A stretch of 64,000 nucleotides of DNA from Flavobacteriales bacterium (GTDB lineage Bacteria > Bacteroidota > Bacteroidia > Flavobacteriales_F > PHOS-HE28): the NCBI GenBank assembly GCA_016699575.1, contig CP064979.1, positions 372,001-436,000 of the forward strand, given 5' to 3'. Under the pieces are notes generated by a model. The model was not told the origin of the DNA, searched no databases, and worked only from the letters and a program-made list of their open reading frames with translations. This document shows positions 48,801 to 58,299 of the stretch, piece after piece. How positions within the stretch are numbered: the first letter of the stretch is position 1; every line of letters starts with the position of its first letter. Position numbers and translations under genes: made by a program.

Positions 48801-49880
48801 ATGTACAGCGGCAGCCAGCTCTTCCTCATCCTAGCCGGGCTCTTTTTCGCTGCACTGGCGTTCAGTCTTCTGGTGAATTCGGTTTTCATGCGTTTTGCGA
48901 AGACGCTTGGCCTGCGTGAAACGAAAGTGCAGCACACGCGCTGGAGCAGTGCGAGCAAGCCGGCCTTCGGCGGGATCGGCTTCTTCATCGTTTTCCTCGG
49001 GGCTTTTTCGTTCTACAGTGCGCTGTTCCCAGGGCACGGCGGACCGCTGCAGCCTGAACTGCTCGGGTTGTTGGCGGCTACTGCACTGGGCTTTCTCATG
49101 GGCCTTGCAGATGATGCCTACAATACGCGCCCCCTGCTCAAGTTCAGCGTTCAGGTCGCCTGCGGGATCATCCTCATCACCTCAGGCTCGTGCATCCATA
49201 TGTTCGACGCGGCCTGGGCCAACTGGCTGCTTACCATTCTTTGGACCGTGGGCATGATGAACAGCATCAATATGCTGGACAACATGGACGCCATCACCAC
49301 CACCGTCAGCCTGTTCATCGTGGCAGCGGCCATCACCGTGCTGCACTTCCAGGAACGCGATGAAAGCGTGCACATGGTGATATGCGTGGGCGTGCTGGCC
49401 AGCTTGTGCGGTTTCCTTTTCTACAACTGGCACCCAAGCCGCATGTTCATGGGCGATACCGGCAGCCAGTTCCTGGGCGTCTTCCTTGCATGGACCGGGG
49501 TTCAGTGCTTCTGGAACCCAGGGCCTGACCAAGGGCACCCTGACGCTTTGCGGCAGGCATTTTCGGCGTTGATCGTCTTCCTTTTGCCCATTGTGGATAC
49601 GACGGTCGTCACCATCAACCGCATCGGCCGTGGGTCCTCCCCGTTCATTGGCGGCAAGGACCACACGACCCATCATTTGGGCTACGCCGGATTGAGCGAC
49701 CCACAGGTAGCCATGGTCTTTGCTGGACTTTCGGCGGTGAACTTATTGTTGGCGTTCGTTGTTGTTCGGTTCATTCCGGTTTGGATGCCGCTGCACAGCG
49801 CGATCTTCGCCACATACGCCGTGGTGGTTTTCCTCACGCTCTTCTTCTTCACCCGTCGCACCAAGCCTCCATTGGAATGA
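48801..49880 (+). CDS. WecA/MraY-like undecaprenyl-phosphate sugar-1-phosphate transferase
   Basis: A 359-residue polytopic enzyme (about ten transmembrane helices) that starts lipid-linked glycan synthesis. Family motifs: KPAFGGIGFFIVFLGAFSF (about 53-71), GLADDAYNTRPLLKFSVQVA (about 99-118, DD motif), MMNSINMLDNMDAITTTVSL (about 152-171, N-x-x-N-x-x-D) and FYNWHPSRMFMGDTGSQFLG (about 208-227), then GGKDHTTHHLGYAGLSDPQV (about 286-305, HHHL-type region). It probably transfers GlcNAc-1-P or a related sugar to undecaprenyl phosphate. Its stop overlaps the start of the transglycosylase gene. Confidence 0.93.
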   Translation: MYSGSQLFLILAGLFFAALAFSLLVNSVFMRFAKTLGLRETKVQHTRWSSASKPAFGGIGFFIVFLGAFSFYSALFPGHGGPLQPELLGLLAATALGFLMGLADDAYNTRPLLKFSVQVACGIILITSGSCIHMFDAAWANWLLTILWTVGMMNSINMLDNMDAITTTVSLFIVAAAITVLHFQERDESVHMVICVGVLASLCGFLFYNWHPSRMFMGDTGSQFLGVFLAWTGVQCFWNPGPDQGHPDALRQAFSALIVFLLPIVDTTVVTINRIGRGSSPFIGGKDHTTHHLGYAGLSDPQVAMVFAGLSAVNLLLAFVVVRFIPVWMPLHSAIFATYAVVVFLTLFFFTRRTKPPLE

Positions 49881-50836
49881 ACGTGTTGATGCGCATCTCG
49901 GTCAAATCGCTCACTTGGCTCATGCTCATGGCTGCCGGGGCATTGACCATCCATGTGCTGGCGTTCTCCTGCACTCCGGTCGGCACGGACGAGGACCACC
50001 GTCGGCTTTTCAATGACAACTACAAGATCTTCTCGCTCACCCTGCCGGACAACATCGACTTCTGCGGCGAGAAAGTGCCCATGGAATTACTCGACGTACG
50101 CGAGCGTCTCGACCGCGAGCTGCTCGTGAACACCTACTGGCAGAGCAACAGCCTATTGGCCCACAAACGTGCAGCACGTTGGTTCCCGGTCATTGAAGCC
50201 GTGCTGGCCAGGGAGGGCGTGCCCGACGACGTAAAGTACCTCTCCTTGATCGAGAGCGGGCTTACCAACGCCGTGTCGCCCATGGGCGCCACGGGTTTCT
50301 GGCAGTTCATGAGAGAGACCGCGCCTAAATACGGCCTTGAGGTCAGCGCCGAGGTGGACGAGCGTTATCACGTGGTCAAGAGCACCGAAGCCGCGTGCAA
50401 GTACCTGAAGGAGAACCACGCCAAATACGGTTCCTGGAGCATGGCCGCGGCCGCCTACAATCTGGGTCCCGGGGGACTCGACAAACAAGTGGGAAGGCAG
50501 AAGAACAGCGATTACTTCGCGCTGCTGCTGCCGGACGAAACTTCTCGGTACGTGTTCCGCATCCTGGCCGCCAAGGAGATCATCCGCGACCCGGCGCGCT
50601 ACGGGTTCCACCTGCGGCAAAAAGACCTATATCGGCCCTACCGGACACGCACTGTAACCGTAACAGGTGCCGTGGAGGACCTGGCCGACTTCGCTATCCG
50701 GCAAGGGACCGATTACAAGACATTGAAACTGTTGAACCCCTGGTTGCGCGACGCGAAGTTGACCAACGCCAAGGGCAAGACCTACGAGGTGCTGTTGCCC
50801 GCGGAGGATTTCGACACAGCGAACGACGACGAGTGA
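49877..50836 (+). CDS. Lytic transglycosylase (SLT domain, MltD-like)
   Basis: A 319-residue exported protein. A hydrophobic N-terminus ([20 protein letters not shown], then VLAFSC) is a signal or lipoprotein anchor with a possible lipid Cys. The SLT domain has [20 protein letters not shown] (about 118-137; catalytic Glu in ES) and [20 protein letters not shown], then [15 protein letters not shown] (about 191-205). The C-terminal about 60 residues ([30 protein letters not shown]) resemble a LysM-like segment. It cuts peptidoglycan glycan strands, perhaps making room for polysaccharide export or envelope growth. It overlaps the WecA-like gene and uvrA by four bases each. Confidence 0.88.
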   Translation: MNVLMRISVKSLTWLMLMAAGALTIHVLAFSCTPVGTDEDHRRLFNDNYKIFSLTLPDNIDFCGEKVPMELLDVRERLDRELLVNTYWQSNSLLAHKRAARWFPVIEAVLAREGVPDDVKYLSLIESGLTNAVSPMGATGFWQFMRETAPKYGLEVSAEVDERYHVVKSTEAACKYLKENHAKYGSWSMAAAAYNLGPGGLDKQVGRQKNSDYFALLLPDETSRYVFRILAAKEIIRDPARYGFHLRQKDLYRPYRTRTVTVTGAVEDLADFAIRQGTDYKTLKLLNPWLRDAKLTNAKGKTYEVLLPAEDFDTANDDE

Positions 50837-53715
50837 GCAAGAAGGCAGCGGCCGCGCGGAAACCAAGCGCCAAAGGCCAGGAGAACGGGCTGGAACATGC
50901 ACCCGTGGAGCAGGAGTACGTTGAAGTGCTCGGTGCCCGCGTGCACAATCTCAAGAACATAGATGTTCGCATCCCGCGCGAAAAGCTCACCGTGATCACA
51001 GGTCTCAGTGGAAGCGGCAAGAGCAGCTTGGCCTTCGACACACTGCACGCCGAGGGACAACGCCGTTACATCGAGACGTTCAACGCCTACGCGCGCCAGT
51101 TCCTCGGTGGCATCGAACGGCCGGACGTGGACCTGATCACAGGGCTCAGCCCGGTCATCGCCATCGAGCAGAAGACCATCAGTCGCAACCCCCGGAGCAC
51201 GGTGGGTACGATCACGGAGATCTACGACCTGCTGCGCCTGCTGTACGCGCGCGTCGGCGAGGCCTACAGTTACGTCAGCGGTGAACGCATGGTGCGCTAC
51301 ACCGATGCACAGATCACCGACCTCATCCTGCACGACTTCAACGGCCACGACATCCAGGTGCTGGCCCCGCTCGTGCGCGGGCGCAAGGGCCACTACCGGG
51401 AGCTGTTCGAACAGTTGCTGCGGCAAGGTTTCCTGAAGGCACGGGTGGACGGGTCGTTGATGGACCTGAGCACCCGACCGCGGCTCGATCGCTACAAAGT
51501 CCACGACATTGAACTTGTCGTTGATCGCTTCCGCGTAAAAGAGGACGCGCGAAAACGCGTTGCAGACAGCTGCAACACCGCGTTGAAGTACGGGAAGGGC
51601 AACCTTATTGTACTCGATACCGTGGGCAACAATGTGCGCTACCTCAGTCGGCACCTCATGTGCCCGACCACCGGCATCGCCTATGAGGAGCCCGAACCGA
51701 ACCTGTTCAGCTTCAACAGCCCCTATGGTGCTTGTCCACGTTGCAGCGGGTTGGGACAGGTCACGGCTGTCGCATTGGACAAGATCGTTCCCGACCGCCG
51801 CAAGAGCATCAAGAAAGGTGCGATCGTCCCATTGGGAGCCTTCAAGTCCAGCTGGGTGTTCAAGCAGGTGGAGGCCGTGCTGAGCAATTTCGGCCACGAC
51901 CTCGATACGCCTGTCGAGGAAATGGACGATGCCGTACTGGCCGCATTGCTCAACGGTATGGACGAGCCACTGCGCGTAAGCAGCAATATTGGCCTGAGCG
52001 ATCGCACGGTACAGTTCGAAGGGATCATACCCTACATCCTGGAGCAGGCCGAGGAAGGCCCGAAAACCGCACAGAAGTGGGCGGAAGGCTTCACGCACAT
52101 GATCGCCTGTCCGGAGTGCAACGGGGCCCGCCTGAAGAAGACCGCACTGCATTTCAGGATCGGCGGGAAGAACGTGAGCGAAGTGGCGCAATTGAGCATT
52201 GCGGACCTGCATGCCCACTTCAAGCAATTGGGCGGAAGTTTGGAAGGGAACGCGGCGGTTATCGCCCACGACATCCTGAAGGAAGTGACCGCACGCAGCG
52301 GGTTCCTGCTCGATGTGGGACTGGATTACCTGACCTTGGACCGCAGCGCGCGCACGCTGAGCGGCGGCGAGGCGCAACGCATCCGGTTGGCCACGCAGAT
52401 CGGTGCGCAGCTCACCGGTGTGCTCTACATCCTCGATGAACCCAGCATCGGGTTGCATCAGCGCGACAACCAACGGCTCATCAATAGTCTGCGGCAGTTG
52501 CGGGATGGCGGCAACACGGTGATCGTCGTGGAGCACGACAAGGAGATGATGCTCAGCAGCGACCACATCATCGACATCGGGCCGGGAGCAGGCGAGCACG
52601 GTGGCCGCATCGTGGCCGAGGGCTCGCCAAAGACCCTGTTGGCCGACGACAGTGAAACGGCGCAGTACCTGCGAGGTGATAAGACCGTACCCGTGCCGAA
52701 GCAACGGCGCCAGGGTTCAGGCAAGAGATTGGTCCTGCGCGGTGCGAGCGGCAACAATCTAAAGGACGTGGACATCGAACTGCCGCTGGGCAAGTTCATC
52801 TGCATCACGGGGGTGAGCGGCAGCGGCAAGAGCTCGCTCATCGGCGACACGCTCTACCCGATCCTGAGCAAGCATTTCTACCGCAGCGACATGAAGCCGC
52901 TGCCGTACAAAAAGGTTGAAGGGCTCGAGCACATCGACAAGGTCATCGAAGTGGACCAAAGCCCGATCGGCCGCAGCCCGCGCAGCAACCCGGCCACCTA
53001 CATCGGGCTCTTCGACCACATCCGCACGCTGTACGCCAACCTGCCCAGTGCCAAGATCCGCGGATACAAGAACGGCCGCTTCAGCTTCAACACCTCCGGA
53101 GGCCGTTGCGAAACCTGCAAAGGGGCCGGGGTGCGCACCATCGGCATGAACTTCCTGCCCGATGTGCACGTGCCTTGCGAAACGTGCCGCGGCAAGCGCT
53201 ACGACCGCGAGACCCTTGAAGTCCGTTTCAAGGGCAAGAGCATCAGCGATGTGCTGGACATGAGCGTGGAGGACGCGCATGCGATCTTCAGCGATGTGCC
53301 GCAGATCGCACTGAAGTTGCGCACGCTGCTCGATGTAGGGCTCTCTTACTTGCGCTTGGGGCAAAGCAGCACCACCCTCAGCGGCGGCGAGGCCCAACGC
53401 ATCAAACTGGCCACCGAGCTCAGCAAGCGCGATACGGGCAACACGTTCTACATCCTCGACGAGCCGACCACCGGACTGCACTTCGAAGACGTTCGACAGC
53501 TCATCGGCGTGCTGAACCGGCTGGTGGACCACGGCAACACGGTCCTGGTCATCGAGCACAACCTCGACATCATCAAGACAGCTGACCACGTGGTGGACAT
53601 GGGGCCCGAAGGCGGGTCAGGTGGTGGACGCATCACTGCGCGCGGCACACCGGAGGAAGTCGCGTTGATGGGAAAGGGCCATACGGCAGGTTTCCTGGAA
53701 CAGGAACTGGCCTGA
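50833..53715 (+). CDS. uvrA: Excinuclease ABC subunit A
   Basis: A 960-residue damage-recognition ATPase of nucleotide excision repair. Two ABC modules are seen: Walker [17 protein letters not shown] (about 58-73) and [16 protein letters not shown] (about 660-675), signatures [15 protein letters not shown] (about 508) and [15 protein letters not shown] (about 849). Zinc-finger Cys pairs are in [29 protein letters not shown] and [10 protein letters not shown]. The length is normal. The start is GTG 50833 (GTGA overlap with the transglycosylase stop); its first residues are a basic tail ([15 protein letters not shown]). The gene thus sits at the end of the polysaccharide run and may depend on its promoter. 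Confidence 0.95.
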   Translation: MSKKAAAARKPSAKGQENGLEHAPVEQEYVEVLGARVHNLKNIDVRIPREKLTVITGLSGSGKSSLAFDTLHAEGQRRYIETFNAYARQFLGGIERPDVDLITGLSPVIAIEQKTISRNPRSTVGTITEIYDLLRLLYARVGEAYSYVSGERMVRYTDAQITDLILHDFNGHDIQVLAPLVRGRKGHYRELFEQLLRQGFLKARVDGSLMDLSTRPRLDRYKVHDIELVVDRFRVKEDARKRVADSCNTALKYGKGNLIVLDTVGNNVRYLSRHLMCPTTGIAYEEPEPNLFSFNSPYGACPRCSGLGQVTAVALDKIVPDRRKSIKKGAIVPLGAFKSSWVFKQVEAVLSNFGHDLDTPVEEMDDAVLAALLNGMDEPLRVSSNIGLSDRTVQFEGIIPYILEQAEEGPKTAQKWAEGFTHMIACPECNGARLKKTALHFRIGGKNVSEVAQLSIADLHAHFKQLGGSLEGNAAVIAHDILKEVTARSGFLLDVGLDYLTLDRSARTLSGGEAQRIRLATQIGAQLTGVLYILDEPSIGLHQRDNQRLINSLRQLRDGGNTVIVVEHDKEMMLSSDHIIDIGPGAGEHGGRIVAEGSPKTLLADDSETAQYLRGDKTVPVPKQRRQGSGKRLVLRGASGNNLKDVDIELPLGKFICITGVSGSGKSSLIGDTLYPILSKHFYRSDMKPLPYKKVEGLEHIDKVIEVDQSPIGRSPRSNPATYIGLFDHIRTLYANLPSAKIRGYKNGRFSFNTSGGRCETCKGAGVRTIGMNFLPDVHVPCETCRGKRYDRETLEVRFKGKSISDVLDMSVEDAHAIFSDVPQIALKLRTLLDVGLSYLRLGQSSTTLSGGEAQRIKLATELSKRDTGNTFYILDEPTTGLHFEDVRQLIGVLNRLVDHGNTVLVIEHNLDIIKTADHVVDMGPEGGSGGGRITARGTPEEVALMGKGHTAGFLEQELA

Positions 53716-53811
53716 CGGGTTGTAAGCAGCTCCCTGTGGGTTAATGCGCGATCGCGCGCCAATGTGCTGCCCCTGCTGGTATTCCTTCGCGTTACATCCG
53801 AGCATTGGACC

Positions 53812-54558
53812 ATGGCGAAGCAGAAGACCCCCGCGAAGCAACAACACGTCGATGAAGGTGAGCGCCGTATCCAGCGCGCCTTCAAGCGCAAGGGCTGGAG
53901 CGAAGTGAAGGCCAACGACAGCTGGGCGATCTTCAAGATCATGAGCGAATTCGTGGAGGGCTTCGCTGCCATGCAACGCATCCGCCCTTGCGTGAGCGTG
54001 TTCGGCAGTGCGCGCACCGCGGAGGACAAGGCCGAATACAAGATGGCGGAAGAGGTCGGGTTCCTGCTCACCAAACGCGGTTACGGTGTCATCACCGGCG
54101 GGGGTCCAGGCATCATGGAAGCGGCCAACAAGGGTGCCAAACGCGGCGGTGGCACCAGCGTTGGGCTCAACATCGAACTGCCCTTCGAGCAGCAGCCCAA
54201 TCCGTACATCGACAAAGAGAAGAGCATCAACTTCGACTACTTCTTCGTGCGCAAGGTGATGTTCATCAAGTACAGCCAGGGCTTCATCGTGATGCCCGGG
54301 GGCTTCGGCACGCTCGACGAACTGTTCGAGGCGCTCACGCTCATCCAAACACAGAAGATCGGTCGGTTCCCCATCATCCTCGTTGGCACGAAATATTGGC
54401 AGGGCCTGCTGGAATGGATCAAGACCGTGATGGGCGAAAAGCACAAGAACATCAACCCCGCGGACATGGAACTGTTCAGCGTGGTGGATACCGCCGAACA
54501 AGCCGTGGACGCCATCGACAAGTTCTACAGCAAATACATGCTACGGCCCAATTTCTGA
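53812..54558 (+). CDS. LOG-family protein (TIGR00730, cytokinin-activating phosphoribohydrolase-like)
   Basis: A 248-residue Rossmann-fold enzyme. The signature GGGPGIMEAANKGAKRGGG (about 97-115) and PGGFGTLDELFEALTLIQ (about 161-178), with IVMPGGFGT holding the PGGxGTxxE motif, define the LOG/lysine-decarboxylase-like family. Members cleave nucleoside 5'-monophosphates to base plus ribose 5-phosphate. The N-terminus is a basic helical extension (MAKQKTPAKQQHVDEGERRI). AGCATTGG at about 53801-53808 before ATG resembles the local promoter box. It is the first gene after uvrA and is separated from it by 96 bases. Confidence 0.88.
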   Translation: MAKQKTPAKQQHVDEGERRIQRAFKRKGWSEVKANDSWAIFKIMSEFVEGFAAMQRIRPCVSVFGSARTAEDKAEYKMAEEVGFLLTKRGYGVITGGGPGIMEAANKGAKRGGGTSVGLNIELPFEQQPNPYIDKEKSINFDYFFVRKVMFIKYSQGFIVMPGGFGTLDELFEALTLIQTQKIGRFPIILVGTKYWQGLLEWIKTVMGEKHKNINPADMELFSVVDTAEQAVDAIDKFYSKYMLRPNF

Positions 54559-54641
54559 GCCTGCGACAGGCGTCTTCGCCATCAACACGAGCCTGTTCGC
54601 TTTACCGTTTTCCCCTTGCCTGACGCGCCGGGGGGGGCGGG

Positions 54642-54649
54642 TAGCTTCG
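54642..54649 (+). promoter_or_regulatory. -7 box TAGCTTCG upstream of 54706-56157
   Basis: Third occurrence of TAGCTTCG in the window. It lies 56 bases before ATG 54706. An out-of-frame ATG at 54659 stands nine bases after it, so a short leader peptide is possible. Confidence 0.35.
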
Positions 54650-54705
54650 TCGCCATCAATGTACGCGCAGGTGCGCGTGCGCAGCGTCAACGAAACCAGC
54701 GGCCC

Positions 54706-56157
54706 ATGAGCAATCTCCTCGTCATCGTCAATTTGATCGGCCTGTTCTTCATCGACCTTTTCATGCAGAGCGGCATCAACATCACCCACGACCTGCCCTC
54801 GACCATGCAGCCGGGCAGCCAGGTGAAGGTGACGATGAACGTGGAGAAAGGAGCCTTGGGCGGCTTCGCGAAACTGCAGATCGACCTGCCCGAAGGCATG
54901 ACCGCGACGCTCGTCGACGGAAAAGGGGCTTCGTTCACCTTCGATGACCAGAAAGCCAAGTTCATCTGGATGAGCCTGCCCATGGCAGCTTCCTTCAGGG
55001 TCAGTTTCACGCTGACCGCTTCGGCCACAGTGAGCGGCAAAATGCCCATCAGCGGTCGCTTCAGCTACATCGAAGACAATGAGCGCAAGACACAGGAGCT
55101 GCCTCCCACGGTGGTCGACTTGGGCGGTGGATCCGCCGTAGCACAAGAAGCCCTTCCGCCGGTTGCCGCACCAGCCACGGAAGTGGTCGAACCAGTTGAG
55201 GAAACCGCATCGGCGGAGCCCGTGGACACGACGCCCATCGACGCCCCGGCCATAACCATCACCGATGCCCCGATGATCCCGGCCAGCCAGGGTGCCGGCA
55301 ACGTGAGCGCCACGCGCACCATTACAATGGTGAGCGAAACCGAACTGCTGGTGGAAGTGTTGGTCAACAAGGGAAGCATCCGTGGTTTCGGCAAACTGCA
55401 GGAGTCGCTTCCCGCAGGCTTCACTGCCATGGAGAAGAACAACGCAGAAGCCATTTTCACCGCCCAGGACCGGATCGTGAAGTTCGTTTGGCTCAACCTG
55501 CCCGCGAGCAACGAAGTGAAGGTGACCTACAAGCTGCGCAGCAATGCGACCGTGCCCGGCGACCACCAAGTGAACGGGGAGTTCGGCTATCTGTTGAACG
55601 ACGAAACCCAAAAAGCCACCCTGGGCAGCACGCGCTTTGCCATTGGTGCCGATGCATGGGCTGCTCATCAAGCCCAGTTGAAGGCGAAGGAACTGGAGGC
55701 CTTGGTCATCAACGCGAACTCGCAGGATGCCAGCGACACCGAGATGGACCGCACCGCGCAAGAAAGTGCTTCGCAGCCCGGTGAACCCAACAACAGCGCA
55801 GCGGCCACCAGGATGGAAGACCCCGTGGCACAACGTCCGGCCAGGCAGAACATCCCCGCTCCCGAGACGGGTATTACCTACAAAGTCCAGATCACTGCCG
55901 CGCACCGGGAGGTAGGCAGCGCGTATTTCGCCGGGCGCCACCGCTACAACGGGGACTTCGGCATTGAGCGCCACGAGGGCTGGATCAAGTACACGACAGG
56001 ACGCCATGCCGAGTACCGTCAGGCCCGCGACCAGCGCCAAGCCTTCGTTTCCGCAGGGCACAACTTCCCCGGACCTTTCGTTACGGCCTACAACAACGGC
56101 GAGCGCATCACCGTGCAGGAAGCACTGATGATCACCCGCCAGAACTGGGTGCAGTAA
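54706..56157 (+). CDS. Membrane-anchored protein with duplicated beta domain and SPOR-like end
   Basis: A 483-residue protein. An N-terminal hydrophobic segment (NLLVIVNLIGLFFIDLFMQS) acts as anchor or signal. Two homologous domains follow: one with EKGALGGFAKLQIDLPEGMT (about 47-66) and KFIWMSLP, and one with NKGSIRGFGKLQESLPAGFT (about 222-241) and KFVWLNLP. They are separated by a Pro/Ala/Thr-rich linker. The last about 85 residues (ITYKVQITAAHREVGSAYFA, then FVTAYNNGERITVQEAL) have the pattern of a SPOR-like domain, which in other proteins binds denuded peptidoglycan. The neighbour downstream also carries SPOR-like repeats. The role is unknown; an envelope-structural or gliding-related function is possible. 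Confidence 0.6.
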   Translation: MSNLLVIVNLIGLFFIDLFMQSGINITHDLPSTMQPGSQVKVTMNVEKGALGGFAKLQIDLPEGMTATLVDGKGASFTFDDQKAKFIWMSLPMAASFRVSFTLTASATVSGKMPISGRFSYIEDNERKTQELPPTVVDLGGGSAVAQEALPPVAAPATEVVEPVEETASAEPVDTTPIDAPAITITDAPMIPASQGAGNVSATRTITMVSETELLVEVLVNKGSIRGFGKLQESLPAGFTAMEKNNAEAIFTAQDRIVKFVWLNLPASNEVKVTYKLRSNATVPGDHQVNGEFGYLLNDETQKATLGSTRFAIGADAWAAHQAQLKAKELEALVINANSQDASDTEMDRTAQESASQPGEPNNSAAATRMEDPVAQRPARQNIPAPETGITYKVQITAAHREVGSAYFAGRHRYNGDFGIERHEGWIKYTTGRHAEYRQARDQRQAFVSAGHNFPGPFVTAYNNGERITVQEALMITRQNWVQ

Positions 56158-56175
56158 CGGCTTCGGCCCGGCGGC

Positions 56176-56183
56176 TATATTTC
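56176..56183 (+). promoter_or_regulatory. -7 box TATATTTC, 4 nt before a start codon
   Basis: TATATTTC differs from TAnnTTTG only in the last base and ends four bases before ATG 56188, again implying a leaderless mRNA. Confidence 0.5.
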
Positions 56184-56187
56184 GACC

Positions 56188-58239
56188 ATGCCGCCACGCC
56201 TACCCTTCCGCTCTCTTCTGTTGGCCGCGTGCGTTGCGATGGGCGCAACCACGGTGCACGCGCAGGAGGACACCACCGCTTCCTTCAAGTTCAGGCCCAC
56301 GTTCAGTGTGGGGGCCGGGATGTTCTCCTTCTTCGGGGACATCGGGGGCAACCACGATGGCTACAGCCCATTGGTAACCCGTCTTGCGTATGAACTGCGA
56401 GCCAGCACGGCACTGACCCCTTGGCTTGAGGGCGGGTTGTTCGCTGTGCACGGCCGCCTCGGCGCCAACGAGCGCAGCCTTTCCCGGAACCTGAACTTCG
56501 AGAGCCGTGTGACCATGGGCGGCCTCATGCTCACGTACAACTTCAAACACCTGGTGAAGCCGACAGCCAAGGTGACGCCCTATCTGAGCGTAGGCTTCGA
56601 GAGCTTGGAATTCCTGAGCAAGACCGATAGGATGGACCGCGAGGGCCGGGTGTACCACTACTGGAGCGATGGCACTATCCGCGACATCGACGAACAAGCC
56701 TCCAACGCTTCGGATGCCGTTGTGATCCAGCGCGACTACGACCATGAGAGCGATATCCGCGAACTTGACATGGACGGGTTCGGGCAGTACACCGAACGCA
56801 CGTGGGCCGTTCCTGTTGGTTTCGGAGCGCGCATGGACCTTGGCTCGGGACTCGACCTCCGCTTGGGTGCACAGATCCATTGGACCTTCACCGACCTTAT
56901 TGACGGTGTTACGGACGAGAGCGTGGAGGGCCGCACGGGCGACTCGCGCAACGACCGTATCCTCTACAGCAACTTCACCATCGGCTATGCCATACCGCTG
57001 GAGCGCAAGAAGCGCACGAGCAGCAAGGGCGGCATCGACATCTCGCCGGAGGACATGCAAGCGTTCGTTGCCGATGCGGACCAGGACGGCGATGGCGTGA
57101 ACGATTTCAAGGACCTCTGCCCGGGCACGCCCGCTGGCACCAAGGTGGACCAGAACGGCTGCCCGCTCGATTCCGACCTGGACGGCGTGCCCGACCACCT
57201 CGATCTGGAAGCCGGCACCACCGCCGGTGCCCCGGTGGACGCGAACGGGGTGGCCATTACCGATGACGCCTTCCTGAAAAGCTGGCTGAACTTCAAAGAC
57301 AGCGGCAACGTGAACATCGTGACAAGCCGGGTGGAGAGCGTCGGCCCTCGCCGCAGCACCCCGCAGCCCAAGCAGCGCGTGTATGTGGTGCAGGTGGGCA
57401 GTGAAGTTGAAGGCATCACTGAAGCCCAAATGCAGCAACTGCTCAGCATCCCCGATCTGCGCACGGTGGAGCACGGCGATACCATCAGTTTCGTGGTGGG
57501 CGGCTACGATGCGCTGCCCGAGGCCATCCGCCGCCAGATGCAACTGAAGAACGCCGGAGTGAACGGCAAGGTGGTGGCGCAGGACGGCGATGCGCTGGTG
57601 AACATCGACGACCAGGTAGCAGCGGCCACGGCAGGTGTTGGATCGCCTGAGGCCACCACGTCCGGTCCTGCGATCGTACGCGTGCAGTTGGGCGCGTTCA
57701 AACAAAAGCTGAGCAAGGACATTTTCGCTGGCATCGAAGACCTGGTGGTGCTGAAAGGCGATGATGGATTGACGCGCTACTACACCGGAACATTCTCCGA
57801 TGTGAACCCCGCCGCGGCGCTCAAAGTGGACATGCTGACGCGCGGGTTCGAGGGTGCTTTCCTCGTGGCGTTCAAGGACGGCAAGCGGGTCTCGTTGAAA
57901 GAGGCGGGGGCCAAGCTCACGGAACCGGAAGACCTGTCGGCCATGCCCAAAGGAGCCATCAACAAGGAAATGCTGCGGTACCGTGTGCAGCTCGGCACAT
58001 TCGCAGGCAACGTGCCCAGTGATGTGATGAGCAAGTACATCGAGATGGGCAACGTGGAACCCGTGACAAGTCCGGACGCAGTGCGTTACTACTACGGCTC
58101 GTTCAAGTCGCGTGCGGAGGCCGATGATGCGCTGAAAGCCATCAAGGAGAAAGGGCTTGCGGATGCGTTCCTGGTAGGCGCTGTTGGCAACCGACTGGTG
58201 AGCGCGGAGGACGTGGACCGGTTGTTCGCTGAGCCCTGA
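56188..58239 (+). CDS. Outer-membrane barrel protein with TSP3 repeats and SPOR-like domains
   Basis: A 683-residue exported protein: signal peptide to about residue 26 (VAMGATTVHAQ), then a beta barrel of about 260 residues (FSVGAGMFSFFGDIGGNHDG, RVTMGGLMLTYNFKHL, FGARMDLGSGLDLRLGAQIH). Thrombospondin type 3 calcium repeats follow (DADQDGDGVNDFKDLCPGTP, DSDLDGVPDHLDLE, about 293-345). Then three SPOR-like repeats (VYVVQVGSEVEGITEAQMQQ; IVRVQLGAFKQKLSKDIFAG; RYRVQLGTFAGNVPSDVMSK). Where OmpA would have its peptidoglycan-binding domain, this protein has SPOR domains. It probably links the outer membrane to the cell wall. A perfect 16-bp stem-loop terminates it. Confidence 0.72.
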   Translation: MPPRLPFRSLLLAACVAMGATTVHAQEDTTASFKFRPTFSVGAGMFSFFGDIGGNHDGYSPLVTRLAYELRASTALTPWLEGGLFAVHGRLGANERSLSRNLNFESRVTMGGLMLTYNFKHLVKPTAKVTPYLSVGFESLEFLSKTDRMDREGRVYHYWSDGTIRDIDEQASNASDAVVIQRDYDHESDIRELDMDGFGQYTERTWAVPVGFGARMDLGSGLDLRLGAQIHWTFTDLIDGVTDESVEGRTGDSRNDRILYSNFTIGYAIPLERKKRTSSKGGIDISPEDMQAFVADADQDGDGVNDFKDLCPGTPAGTKVDQNGCPLDSDLDGVPDHLDLEAGTTAGAPVDANGVAITDDAFLKSWLNFKDSGNVNIVTSRVESVGPRRSTPQPKQRVYVVQVGSEVEGITEAQMQQLLSIPDLRTVEHGDTISFVVGGYDALPEAIRRQMQLKNAGVNGKVVAQDGDALVNIDDQVAAATAGVGSPEATTSGPAIVRVQLGAFKQKLSKDIFAGIEDLVVLKGDDGLTRYYTGTFSDVNPAAALKVDMLTRGFEGAFLVAFKDGKRVSLKEAGAKLTEPEDLSAMPKGAINKEMLRYRVQLGTFAGNVPSDVMSKYIEMGNVEPVTSPDAVRYYYGSFKSRAEADDALKAIKEKGLADAFLVGAVGNRLVSAEDVDRLFAEP

Positions 58240-58251
58240 GGCGACCGCCTC

Positions 58252-58290
58252 AACGAAGAAGGGCGGCCCATGGAGCCGCCCTTCTTCGTT
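58252..58290. terminator. Bidirectional terminator (16-bp perfect stem)
   Basis: Arms 58252-58267 and 58275-58290 are exact complements around a 7-base loop. It lies between the convergent genes 56188-58239 and 58300-59976 and ends in TT on the plus strand and in a TT-rich run on the minus strand. Confidence 0.8.
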
Positions 58291-58299
58291 CCGCGCATG

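Noticed and set aside
54659..54705. Start of gene 54706-56157 at ATG 54659
   Set aside because: This ATG is in a different frame from the protein, so the real start is ATG 54706.
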